A stretch of DNA of 64,000 bases from contig JADNRY010000277.1 of assembly GCA_015501585.1 (NCBI GenBank), positions 1 to 64,000 of the forward strand, read 5' to 3'. The translations under genes were made by a program, and so were the position numbers. The first letter of the stretch is position 1. Each line of letters opens with the position of its first letter. This document shows, in pieces, positions 1-10,582 of the stretch. The notes under the pieces were generated by a model. It had not been told where the DNA came from, did no database searches, and saw only the letters and a list, made by a program, of their open reading frames with translations. This DNA is from Rhodocollybia butyracea (Eukaryota; Basidiomycota; Agaricomycetes; Agaricales; Omphalotaceae).

Positions 1-320
1 TTCACCCAATTAGTTTACAGAACAAATGTTTCTCATCCCTCATCTCCCTCACACTCCCTCGCAAACCAAAGACTCTACCACCCACACCGCTGTGCAACCT
101 CTGCACCAGCTTTTGTTCCTTGGCTACTCCAGCCTCTCACCAACTGCTTTAGCCTCCACTCCCCCTATCCCATATCCCCTGTCCGCTCATCAAGAACGTC
201 AGACCTTGGCATTGCAAGGGTGTCAGGTGTCTGAGACACTCTTGATATCCCAGCTGTTCTCTCTCTATGAGAACACATACAACAAATGATACTGCAATTG
301 TTATAGCAGTAGCCTCTCTC
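1..320. other. left flank, no gene seen
   Basis: C-rich unique sequence to the left of the LINE poly(A) tract. The open frames here have no recognisable protein features and no splice support. I see no promoter, RNA gene or repeat that I can defend. Confidence 0.5.
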
Positions 321-686
321 TTTTTTTTTTTTTTTTTTTTTGTGGAACGTTGCCAGAAACCAGCGACTTTTGTCGCTTTAATCTCTTACACCACGGAGGA
401 CTCACATTGTCGTCCCCTCCCGGCCGTTAAGTTTGCAAGGTACGGGACGAGCGACTTTTTAAGATTTCAACCACCCGAGGGAATGCTTACGCACTTGCCA
501 GGTAGGCAGTCTGTGGGACTCCGGGCAGGCTCTCCTTCCATCTCCTTCCACTCCCCTATTTTTTTAGTAAATATAAATCATAATTCTGTTACCTTGCATA
601 AACCCCGCCTTTTTGCCCACCCGTCTACACCACTAAAACCCCGGGCCCGGCCAGTATAATTTGGTCGGGACTAAGATCTTCCTGGA

Positions 687-2255
687 CTATGTGCCCCAAG
701 TCGATCTCACCACGCCTTTGGATAGTTTCCGCTGGCCGTATTTGCTTGATGTGAGGAGGGTGTCCAGTCGGTACCGGCTTTCCAGTGTCCATCGCCACCG
801 GTTCTCAATTTCTCGTTTTGATGGTGGGTTTTCCCCATTGATTACGCGTTTGTTTCTCATCTTCCAGATCAAGTATGCGCTTTCTGATACAAGGATGCGG
901 TATAGGCGTGATTCACCAGGGAGGGCTTTCCCATCCGCATCACAAAAGTTTGTTGTGCCACAGGCCATCATTATTCCAAAGGTGGGCTCTATCCATTCTG
1001 TGGGTCGCTTCTCCCATGCCTTCTGGGCTAGCTCCCATACCTCCTTCTGACCCGGGCAGGAGCACTCAAAGAGGATGTGTTCCATGGTTTCGGGAACTTG
1101 GCAGATATTGCACCTCCCTCTATGTTCAAAATTTGGGACTTGTCCCAGAAGTCCCCTACCTTATATGCATTATGGATAACCATCCATAGGAAGTATTGGA
1201 ACTTCTTGCTGAAGTCTTTATGCCTGATCGATTTCCAGAGGGCTTCTTCAGACGGGATTGCTTCACATATATCGGGAGCACATGCTTGGGCTCTGCCCAA
1301 GTTGATTTTTGTTGCTCTGCGGTTCATGCCTCTCGGTATTTAGTCTGCATTTTCTTTCTTCGGATGGCTTTGTATGCAAGGGATTGTGTTACTTTGGATA
1401 ATTTTACCCCTGTCAGTTTGAGGTCGGCTTGACAGATAAGTCGATTTCATCATGTCCCAGCTTTTCTCGTCCTTGGTTGGCTAGCTCATCAGCTTTTTCA
1501 TTTCCTTCGATCCCAGCGTGGCCCTTGACCCATACCAGCTTTGTCATTGCCTCTCGTTCCCTGAGCTTTGCAACGGTGGCCTGGATTTCTGATGCGTTTG
1601 CCACACCAACAAAATCTCTGTCTTCCCACTGTTGTAGGTGTTTTGTTAGTCCCTGTATACATGTTTGGGAGTCCTATGGATGGAGATGTCAACATCTTTG
1701 GGCGCCCCACTCACACATTCCTTGATTGCAATGATTTCACCTGTCTGGTTACTCTGTTTAAATTGTTCAGGGATTTTGATGGTACGGTTTTGCTGTGTTG
1801 TCGTTCTCGCAGTAAATTCCAGACCCTGTTGTTGGTCCTTCATTGCCAGTGTTTTTGTAAGACCCATCTGTGTAGAATCTAAGTTCCTCTAGCTCGTTTG
1901 CCTCCCATTCTTGTATGAGTATGCTATCACTTCTGTCTCCACTTGTAAATACTCGGAACGCATCTGCAAGGGTGCCACCTGTTGTAATTCTCCAGTCAAA
2001 GTACTCTGCATGTTCTGACCCAGTTGCAGGTATGTGTCCAGGTTCAAAGTCCTCTGGCAGCCGGGACATTGGGTTCCATTTCTGCGGAAGCTTTTGCAGA
2101 AGCTCACTTGCCTTCCATATGCACTATTATGGGCATGCACAGTTTATCTCCCTCAATGAAGCGCAGCTGGCGCATCGGCAGTTTCGCCGCCCTGTGTGTC
2201 TTGCAGTCCTTGATAGTGATACGCCCCAGACTAATTTGGACTTGAAATGCTAGAT
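687..2255 (-). pseudogene. LINE RNase H and C-terminal zinc-binding region, broken
   Basis: Reading down from about 2255, the translated frames give an RNase H start (FYTDGSYKN, near 1955) and the late RNase H block WVKGHAGIEGNEKADELANQ (near 1490-1560), which holds the conserved H and D residues. Further down, 1327-687 encodes a segment with NAYKVGDFW and then MEHILFECSCPGQKEVW, typical of the zinc-binding tail that follows RNase H in LINE polyproteins. At least four frame changes separate these pieces, so no product is expected. The reading frame resumes correctly across the insert at 2245-3172, which shows both sides belong to one element. RNase H would remove the RNA template after target-primed reverse transcription. 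Confidence 0.8.
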
Positions 2256-3172
2256 TTGGCATGTTTCAGTATCACTGATTAGGTCAAATCAGCTGCAGTA
2301 CATTGTATTCTAAGGTCATTCAACTGAATCAAGCACAGTTGATAACTGAGGATGATTCCCCCTGGATTCTCGTCAGCTCACACAGTTGCATATATTCACA
2401 CCTTTGAATATTAAAACCCATTCTTTGTGTTGGATTGACGTTGGAATTCAGATTAAAGCTTGCCGTACCTGTTTAGTACAATCTGTACTATTCCAAAAGC
2501 AAATTATAGTATAGTGCAGCCACTGTTTCGAGCATGCCGCCAATCAGACAAGATACCGTAAATACCTGCGGCATTGTGGCACCAATGTTTTGAGTGTGCC
2601 ACTAATGATGATAGACGCTGTTGAGGCATTGTGGCGGCTCCGTGTGGCACAATATAGTGCCACTAGTGAAACCCAAGTCTGCACACCCGGAACTACTGTA
2701 GCATTTGATTTTATTACATGATAAAGCATGAAAACATGACGAAGAAGTGTTTAATTACACTGTACATGTATAAAAGAGAAAGAAGCACTCGAAGAAGGCA
2801 AGCACCCACCTCCCCAGGTTATACCACTCATTGCCAGAGTAGTGTGAAGGGTTCGCTTCGGCACCTAGCAGAGAACTTGTATTTATATTGCAAGAATAGC
2901 AGAGCAGAAACAGAATAGCATTTGAAAGATTGTACTTGTAACAACAAAAGAAAGTAAAGTTATTTGTGCAGCTCAAGTAAAGTTATTCAGTTCAGCATAG
3001 TAAAGTTATTCTGCAGAAAGTAAAGTTATTGCACCCAAGTTCAGTGGAACTTAACAGATAAGACCTATCCCTTGTATTCTAAACCCCTAAAAAAGCATTT
3101 GTACTTTGAATTTTATATCTTTTCGTGCACTCTCCGAATTGTGTTTGATTTTGAGTGTGTGTGTTGTGTGTG
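2245..3172. mobile_element. 928-bp insertion in the LINE with 9-bp target duplication
   Basis: The 9-mer TTGGACTTG is present immediately left (2236-2244) and right (3173-3181) of this block. Joining the flanks through one copy restores a continuous LINE frame (KWCIEQVQISLGRITIK), so the interval is an insertion. It lacks obvious terminal inverted repeats and lacks the TG..CA ends of an LTR. The right end is GT-rich. Inside are a TATA-like TGTATAAAAG at about 2766 and four to five copies of GTAAAGTTATT at 2950-3030. No coding capacity is recognised. A 9-bp duplication is compatible with a Mutator-type element or with a SINE-like retroposon with a simple-repeat tail; I cannot choose between them. 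Confidence 0.6.
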
Positions 3173-3181
3173 TTGGACTTG

Positions 3182-4569
3182 TTCTATACACCACTTTCGT
3201 GTGCAGCCCTGAGTCAGCATATCAATAGTCTTGCAATGGCTTCCATTTCTCCCACTGTTCTGACCTTGTGATTTTCACGCAGACAGCGGATTTCTTTACT
3301 ATTATGGATTGTTCAGATCCCATCTGCTTCCCAGTGCAGCCAGATAGGCATTTCGCAAAGGATGTCTCGTGAGAAGGCCAGACCCTCCATGCGGATGCCA
3401 AACTTTGCTGCCACCTTCATGATGTCTTTAAGGTCTTGAGGGAGGTCTCCCTTCTTCACATTCCAGGATTGTAGAAAGACATTCATTTTTGACCATTCAT
3501 CAATGTTCTCATCACATTGGGGGACATGCTTAGCTATGAGTTTGTCTGCAATATATGCCCATATTGCTCTGTCTTCATTAAAGTTGAGGTAGGATCGCAG
3601 CCAGGTTACCATGATAGCCTCATTTCGGGCAACAATGTCTAGGACTTGTGTCTCCCACTCTCGATTGGTGCATCTACTGTCTCTTTATTTACTCGGACAA
3701 AGTCTTTCTCTGCCCAGAGGAATTTTTTGATTCATTTTTCCAGTTTTGCCTCCATTCTTTGGGCATCCCCTGTACCTTTGTGAGATATTGGGTCATGCCA
3801 CCCACAATCATTGAGATGATTAGGCATCTCCCTTCCATTGTAGGCATGCTTTTTCCTCATCTAGCTAGAGATTGGTCTATTCATTCAATTACTCTGGTCC
3901 ATGGTTCGACTTGGCATATTCCATTGCCTATCAGTGCACCAATTTTGATATGTGCAGGAATTTTATCCCCATCTTCTCCGTTCAAGAGTCTTTGTTGACG
4001 GAGTCTATCATGGTATTCAGGTGTGCCAATTGGAATTATTTCCGTTTTGTTAATGTTGAATTTTGCCCCAGACGCTAGGCACCATTCCTCTAGGATCATT
4101 TCTAGATCACTGAAGTTGTCTTCCTTTGAGAGGTACACAGTTGTATCATCTGCGAAGAAGGTTGGAATTAGCAGTTCAGCTTTTTTGGGGATATTCATCA
4201 CTTTTAGGTTGGATTGACGGAGTGCCTACCTAAGGGTTCAATAGCAAGGTCAAACATACAGGCAGGGATCTCTTGGCGGACCCCTCTCTTTACTTGGAAA
4301 CCTGTGGAACTTTTCATTCCATTTACCATGACTACAGTGTATGCATTGGAATATAGGTGTTTACTGTATTAGTATATTCTTCGGGGAAGCCATAGGCTTG
4401 TAAAATTTGCCAAAGGTAGTCATGTTTTATCTTATCATATGCCTTTTACTGGTCTAATGCTACAATTGCCCCATCTTGTTCCGTTACTTCTGCCAGGTTT
4501 ATGACAAGTTTTGCAAGCCAGACTTGGTCAAATATTGGCCTTCCTGGAACAAAACCAGCCTGTGCACAG
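3182..4569 (-). pseudogene. LINE reverse transcriptase fragment
   Basis: From 4569 downward the frame encodes AGFVPGRPIFDQVWLAKLVI, then an in-frame stop, then KAYDKIKHDYLWQIL. These are RT blocks of LINE elements. After a frame change, 4201-3881 encodes the catalytic block FFADDTTVYLS (the FADD form of the YxDD motif) followed by the LINE-typical CLASGAKFNINKTEI. 3612-3313 gives the thumb and the connection (YLNFNEDRAIWAYIADKL). Everything upstream of the RT fingers is absent because the LTR retrotransposon at 4570 abuts the sequence there. The gene is dead: one internal stop and at least two frameshifts. Confidence 0.85.
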
Positions 4570-5671
4570 TGTTATGACTCGATCAATAGTCTCGTCCAAA
4601 CCTTCACAGTACGTAACTCGGCAGTAAAAATGATAAGAGAAATTAATGAGATTATAGAGCAAGCCTTTCCGTTCGTTGAAACCGCTAGGCAAAAAATATA
4701 TACTCAAACAACTAGGCTCAAGTAAAGTTAGTAACTAGTTTGTAATACGAAACTCACAGAAGTTATTATTTGGAGATAGCTCGACAAATAATAATAAGAT
4801 TACCCTTGGAGATGGCTCGACAAGCAGTAATATGAATCAGAACTAATACTCGGAGATGGCTCAACAAGTAGTAGTGAGTGTGGTGTCTAGTACTCGGAGA
4901 TAGCTCAACAAGTAATAGTGAGTGTGGTGTCTAGTACTTGGAGATAGCTCAACAAGTAATAGTGAGTGTGGTGTCTAGTACTCGGAGATAGCTCAACAAG
5001 TAATAGTGAGTGTGATGTCTAATACTTGGAGATAGCTCAACAAGTAATAGGAAGTTGCAACTCGGAGATAGCTCAACAAGTGGCAATTAAAGAAGTATTC
5101 ACTAGGAGATAGCTCAACAGGTGAATGTTAGTGGATACAACTTGGAGTTAGCTCAACAAGATGTATAAATGTGTATTGTAGCTTGGAGATAGCTCAACAA
5201 GATACAATGAGTTGGTCTGGTGATTCACACAAGTGATAACAGCAAACAAGTGGGGGTTTGGATTTAAGAAAAATAATACGTCTACTGTACATTGGTAAAT
5301 CTAGCCTTCTTATATACTGTTTAATATGTACTAGTTAGGAAATGCTGCGGAATGACTAGTTTTGAGTCATAACTGCGGAAATGCTGTGGATTGATCAGCC
5401 TGACTGCGGATGCTGTGCAATGACTGATGGTGAATCATTTAAGCGGAACCGTGATTGACTGACGTTGAGTCATTCAGTGGAACCGGAATTGAGTAATAAT
5501 GAGTCAATACTGTGTATAAGGGTCTGTGCGGCATTATCTCAAGCGGTGTGAAGAGAAAATAAGTAATGAATGTGTGTAATAAGTGTGAAGTAGGAATGTT
5601 AATGATAGTGGCCATAGTTGGTTAATAGAAGAAAAAGGTGGGTGCATAGGATGTGGATGTGGGTCATAACA
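4570..5671 (-). repeat. 3' LTR of the gag-only element
   Basis: Begins TGTTATGACTCG and ends GGGTCATAACA, a 9-bp terminal inverted repeat. It matches 10583-11672 almost base for base. In element sense a TATATAAG box lies at about 5311-5318. Downstream of it is a run of about ten degenerate units around the core GGAGATAGCTCAACAAGTA (4783-5215). The main difference from the other LTR is about 12 bp within those units, so insertion was recent. Confidence 0.9.
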
Positions 5672-5690
5672 GTACTCCCCCCTTTAAGGC
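5672..5690 (-). promoter_or_regulatory. polypurine tract of the gag-only element
   Basis: In minus-strand sense the sequence just upstream of the 3' LTR reads CCTTAAAGGGGGGAGTAC and then TGTTATGAC. An A/G-rich tract touching the 3' LTR is where plus-strand DNA synthesis starts in LTR elements. It fixes the orientation independently of the gag frame. Confidence 0.75.
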
Positions 5691-7187
5691 CGAAACCCTC
5701 TGAGGCTGCATATGAGTTAGGAAGTTCAATGTTCATTCATCAAATCAGCAGAGCAAAGGAGTTGACTGGAATCAATTTCTGCCTTTCATCTGTGTCTTGA
5801 GTTTCATTAACATTTTGACTTTAGTTGGTGATTGTGGAGTGGCTCATTGATTGGTCATTAGTGTCATTGGTGTCGTTAGTGGCCTTGCCTGATACGTGAA
5901 TTTTTTTTTTGCTCAAGTGCCAGGTAGCGTCAAAACTATCACTAGCAAGTGACATTTTACATCAACATCATGATTCTGATACATCAAAGTTTTCGGCAGT
6001 GCATTATGTCCATGGATCTGATTTACGGGAACTCCATCAATCAAAATGATTGTTTGATTGGAGATATGTTTACATATCGATGATATGATGGTCACTCTCA
6101 TGTCAATTGCTGCAAGTTGATTGGTGGTTTAGTTGAGAATAGTTGACATTATTGGCAAAGCTAGGTCTCGAGGTTCTGAGTATGTCATTTAGATAGATTC
6201 AGCATATTTCCAGTTAATCAGAGATTTGATTTCATGGGCCTGAAGCTCATGGTTTGTGATATTTGTGCCATTTCGGGCTCAACTGCCGGTGTTTCAGTAA
6301 GCATTAATCTTGACTTGGTAGTTGAATCTCATGTTGATACAAGATTTCCGGAATTGTAGATGTATTTTTTGGTGTAATAGCGGGTACGAATGATTTTCAT
6401 CTTCCGTTAGATTGAAACTCATTAACCTGAGGTGTATCTCAGGTGCGGAAATCTCTCTTCCTTAGTATTTATTCAACTCCTGTTTAGGCTGTTGGTATTC
6501 TCCTTCCTTTCCCCTTGTTATGCGATGCTTCTGCACATCTTTCAAAGCTGCTCTGCTTTCTGATGTTCTTGCTACAATTTCTGAGCATAATATGTATCAT
6601 AAGTAATCGCATTTGGTTGGAGATCATAGGGTTAATGTGGCGGTAAGTTTTTTTGCAACATTTCTGAGTAAGTTCCACAGTTGGTCTGGTTGAATGGTCA
6701 AGAGTTAACGAGCTTGGCATCATTTGTTGCTCCATCCTGCCAGTTTCTTAAGGGCATTCTAGCATGGTTCTAGATTGGTTCTAGACTGCAAAATTTTATT
6801 TCATTTCATTTTTTGGCTTGTGCTCAACTGAAAGTTGAAATTTGAGTGTTGTGGAACATCAAAGCTGATCAGTTCTCTGATGTTTGGGCATTATATTTGG
6901 GGATCATATGGGTCATGAATAATGGCATCGTAAAATCATTAGGGTGTCATGGTAGCAGCATTGGTGCTGAGTATGCTCTGGCTTAATCAAGGGTCTTCAG
7001 TAGTGGTTTCTCTTCTGCATATGGGTATCTTGATGAAGGTAGAGCTGAATTGGATTTTATAGGATTTTTTAGGTGAATAACTTGGTGCTGATGATAATTG
7101 GTTGAAGAGAAATTAAAGAATTAATGGCTAGTCCCCAGGTCTCCCCTATTCTTCTATGGCCATGAAGTGTTCTCTTGGTTGTGATTC
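5691..7187 (-). other. non-coding 3' part of the gag-only element
   Basis: About 1.5 kb between the end of the gag frame and the polypurine tract. The short open frames here lack the DTG/DSG, YxDD, HHCC or DDE signatures of pol proteins. The sequence is T-rich on the plus strand. It may be the eroded space where pol once was, or spacer kept for RNA packaging; the sequence does not say which. Confidence 0.6.
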
Positions 7188-9182
7188 TTATATTTCCCCT
7201 CCTTCAGGGTCTCCTTTCCAGAGTGTGCTGTCAATATCAATGACTTCACCCTCAACTTCAAGCATAATATTGCTTGGTGTGTTACTGGAAGTGTCCATGA
7301 ATGTGGCTTGACCTGATACATTATTGCGCTGTTGTGGGCAGTTTCTGGCAAAATGGCCCATCTCACCACAGTAGGTGCAAGCCCCTTTTGCTCGTCTTTG
7401 GTCATACTCCTCTTGAGTGACCCAAGCCATTTGTACTACAGCTGAAGCCTTATTGCTATCATTTCTAGAACTGTTGTGATTCATTCTAGATGGTCATTGA
7501 GTCTGTGTGTTGGATGTTGTGGCTGCCTGTGGTTGAACTTGTGTTGTATGATTATTTGCTGGGTTGTTCTGATTGTTTGCAGAGGTGGAGTAGCTGTTTC
7601 CTGACTGGTTGTGGTCAAGGGTTTGATTATTTGTATTTTCATTTTGGATATTGTTATTCCCAGTTCTGAAATTACTCCCAAGTCCGGAATCATAAAATGC
7701 TTCTCGTGCGCCATCAATGTCCAATAGTCTATCAACAACATCCTGATACGTTTCTGGCAAATCGCCAACCATTGTTAAACGGTTGCGCAGATCTGGCCGG
7801 ATCTGATTCAGAAGTCTCCATCGCTTAGCAGGATCATTGTAAGTGGTGCGGTTGGCAATGTCTTCAAATTTGACTAAAAAGTCTGCAAATGACTCTCTTG
7901 AGACTTGTAGACATTTATCTAGTTGTGATTGAGCATGCATTTTCTCGTCATGGAGACCAAACATGGGTCCAAACAACATAACAAACTCTACCCAGATATT
8001 CAATGCTGGAATGAAGGATTCATTTTCTCCATTGGCCTGTTTTTCTACCAGATTATTATAGTACTTTGCTGCAGCTCCTGTAAGATATGATGCGGCAAAT
8101 GTAATTTTTGAATTATCTGTAGAGTAAGTCATTGGCTTTGCATTGAACATTATCAGCACTGAATTTAGAAATGCTCTCCAAGCGGCTCTGTTAGATCCGT
8201 CAAATGGAGTTGGTTTGTTGATGTCAAGCTTTGACTCTCTCGTCAGAGCTCTAGTGGCTTCTTCATTCCTTCTTTTCTGTTCCTCTCTTTCTGGATTGTG
8301 CTCATTGCCATTTCTACCGTCACGTCCATCTCTTCCATCTCTTCCATCTCTTCCGTCTTTACAGCAGCAACAATGAGATCTGCCACAAGGCTGTTTTGGA
8401 GGTTCACCATCATTTGGTGGTGGAGGAGGTTCATTGGGTCTGCTGTTCCTGTAGGAATTGTTTCCGTTGTTCTCACCATTGCTTCTGCTTTGGTCATTCC
8501 CTTCACTATGATTTTCAGGGTCATCTGGTGGTGGGGGTGATGGTGGCGCTCCTCCTGATGCTTGGACAGGTGCCTTGCCTTTGTTTGGGATGAATGGGTA
8601 ACCATTCATTGGCAAAAATTCATTTGCTTCAACAGCCCAATTCAGACCTAAAGGTGACCTAGGTACAACAGTCTGATGAGTCTGTGGAACCTGACCATGA
8701 TGTGTGAGCAAATGTGGCGGCTCTACTAGCTCTACAGGAGATTGGATGGTTATGGGAATGTGAGGGGAGTCAAATGTATTTTTTGAGGCTTGAGCAGGTT
8801 CATATTTTGTAGGTATTGCAAAATTTTCCTTTCTGCTTCTAAGTCTGGTATTTCTTTTCCCTTGATCCAATAGCACATGACTACCACTTGCATGAGGTGG
8901 TTCATCTCGTTGGAATTGAGTCCTAGAGTGATCATGTTGATTTTCATTTCTCACTACTTGCTCAATTTTTTCAACAGGATTAGTTGCTAATGGCATATGT
9001 GTTGTAGGTTGAATAATTGGTATCTCAACATTTTGAGGGCTTGGTGGCTGAACCCTTCTTGTCCAGGCAAGAATTCTGTCAGTCTTGTTAGGGCTTTCAT
9101 TTTGTCTAGAGTTCCTTTCTGTAAGTGGAACATGAGTTTCCTCCACATTTCTTGTGTTCTCAATAAATTGATTTCTCTGCAT
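7188..9182 (-). CDS. Gag core (retrotransposon gag domain) plus CCHC knuckle after an in-frame TGA
   Basis: The first 562 residues (9182-7494) start with a disordered P/N-rich stretch that includes a run of GRD repeats. At about residues 320-470 there is a typical Ty3/gypsy capsid-like domain with PTPFDGSNRAAWRAFL, KITFAASYLTGAAAKYYNNL and ESFADFLVKFEDIA. A TGA at 7494-7496 (context CAA TGA CCA) ends this frame. The same frame reopens at once and encodes a zinc knuckle, CTYCGEMGHFARNC (CX2CX4HX4C), ending at 7188. The knuckle binds the RNA genome in this family. The TGA is therefore either a premature stop or a readthrough site regulating the knuckle-containing form. No protease follows. Confidence 0.8.
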
Positions 9183-10552
9183 GGGGCATGTGCACTTGGC
9201 AGAACTTCTGCTTTTGGTGGTGTTTGCACTGGTGTGTGAACACTTGGTGGATTTTCCTGTACTTTGGCCGTCTGGCTCATATGAACAGAAGGTGCTAATT
9301 CCATGCTAGTGCTACTTCTTGCCCTCAATAGAACTTGAACTTCATTCCTTTGTGTCTCATCATATAGGTATGTTAACATTTGACTATTCCTTTCATCTGA
9401 TATCCGCTGATACAGACTTGGACTTAGTAATGCAAGCTCTCTCTGACCTAGTCTTTCCAACTGCTGAACCCATTGCCAAGGTTGAGCACTACTGCTTCTA
9501 TAGCCTAGTGACTCTAAGAATTTTTGGCATTGTTGACTAAGTCTGTCAAACTGTGTTTGTTCATTTTGAAGCTGGTTCAAAATTGGTACACTATTGCTTG
9601 ACTTATGGGAACCTTGTTTTGCTGAGCTTTTTACTGAGCTTTTGGAAGATCCACCTGGTGATGGGATGTTCCTGACAGTTAAAACTGGTTGCAAAACTTG
9701 TGGTTGAACAGGCAATTGTTCATGTCCTTGTGACTGGTTTGAACTCCTAATGGCACTTAAAGCATTATGGTCTGACTGAGAATTGTGAGATTGCCAAGGT
9801 GTAGACCCATGAGGTGGGTTACTAGGAGCAATAAAATGCTCTTGGCTTTCCTCAGGAACTACAGACAACTTTGGTGATCCTCTGACAGGTGATGTACCTG
9901 GTCTTGCAGTTGACTGTTGAGCTCTGTATTGTGCATGTAAAGAGTCAAAGAATTCAATTATTGGTGTATCTGATCTGTGAGCAATTGCTTGAGGAGATAC
10001 ATTCCTGTTAATTGATGGTACAGGTGATGAATGGTGGCTAGGTGAAGGATTTTGTTCTGGTTCTGAGAGCTGAATTATATCCCTGCTTTGCCTTGGAGGT
10101 TGTCCGCTTTGAGATCTGTGTGCATCAGATTGTGCAGAATGACTATGATATGAAGAAGGTAGAGGTATAATTGTTGCAAAATCAGGAATTTGCTGCTGTT
10201 GTCCTCGCGAACCACGTTCAACTGAATGACTGGTGGAATGGTCATCATGACGAGCAAAGATCTGGGCAATTTCTGCAGTAGTAGGCACTCTAACTTCCTG
10301 AACCACAGTTTCACTGAAATTTGATCCATTTGATCCAATATGAACTCTCCGCATTACTACAACTTCACCTTCTGAAATATCAGTGGGTGTCCAATTGCTG
10401 GTATTTCCAACATTGGAAATGTCTTGTCCCAGTGTATATCCTGGAGCATTAAAACCGGTTGGAATAGTTTGATTACTAGATCCTTGAACAAATGTTTCAG
10501 GATGGTGATGAGACCCAGTTTGGGTGCGCGTTTGAGTTGTTTGTGTAGACAT
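8987..10552 (-). CDS. Gag N-terminal region of the gag-only element
   Basis: 521 residues starting at an ATG 30 bp inside the 5' LTR. The composition is low complexity: rich in S, Q, P, H and N, with no transmembrane segment and no enzymatic motif. Residues of roughly 325-400 look more folded (NQLQNEQTQFDRLSQQCQKF, then WQWVQQLERLGQRELALL), possibly a coiled coil. The frame overlaps the next one by 196 bp. The protein similarity runs out of this frame near 9185 and continues in the -1 frame from MQRNQFIENTRN. Either a -1 ribosomal frameshift joins the two, or one base has been gained or lost. The overlap contains a short C-run next to GCATG. Expected role: structural protein of the virus-like particle. 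There is no upstream promoter other than the LTR. Confidence 0.75.
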   Translation of the reverse strand: MSTQTTQTRTQTGSHHHPETFVQGSSNQTIPTGFNAPGYTLGQDISNVGNTSNWTPTDISEGEVVVMRRVHIGSNGSNFSETVVQEVRVPTTAEIAQIFARHDDHSTSHSVERGSRGQQQQIPDFATIIPLPSSYHSHSAQSDAHRSQSGQPPRQSRDIIQLSEPEQNPSPSHHSSPVPSINRNVSPQAIAHRSDTPIIEFFDSLHAQYRAQQSTARPGTSPVRGSPKLSVVPEESQEHFIAPSNPPHGSTPWQSHNSQSDHNALSAIRSSNQSQGHEQLPVQPQVLQPVLTVRNIPSPGGSSKSSVKSSAKQGSHKSSNSVPILNQLQNEQTQFDRLSQQCQKFLESLGYRSSSAQPWQWVQQLERLGQRELALLSPSLYQRISDERNSQMLTYLYDETQRNEVQVLLRARSSTSMELAPSVHMSQTAKVQENPPSVHTPVQTPPKAEVLPSAHAPCREINLLRTQEMWRKLMFHLQKGTLDKMKALTRLTEFLPGQEGFSHQALKMLRYQLFNLQHICH

Positions 10553-10582
10553 TTAATGGGGGCGGGTAGGGACGTATTATTA

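Larger units (their letters stand above)
321..4569 (-). mobile_element. decayed LINE (non-LTR retrotransposon), 5' truncated
   Basis: The element reads on the minus strand. Its 3' end is marked by 21 T residues at 321-341, the complement of a poly(A) tail, followed by about 340 bp of 3' UTR. In 5' to 3' order of the element there is a reverse transcriptase (4569 to about 3182), an RNase H (about 2255 to 1413) and a zinc-binding C-terminal segment (1327 to 687). The coding sequence is broken by several frameshifts and by a stop at the position just before the conserved KAYDKI motif. The 5' end is lost where the LTR element begins at 4570, in the middle of the finger/palm region of the RT. A 928-bp insertion splits the body at 2245-3172. 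The order RT, RNase H, zinc-binding tail is that of plant- and fungus-type LINEs with a C-terminal RNase H. Full-length family members are normally over 5 kb, so at least the endonuclease half is missing. Confidence 0.85.
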
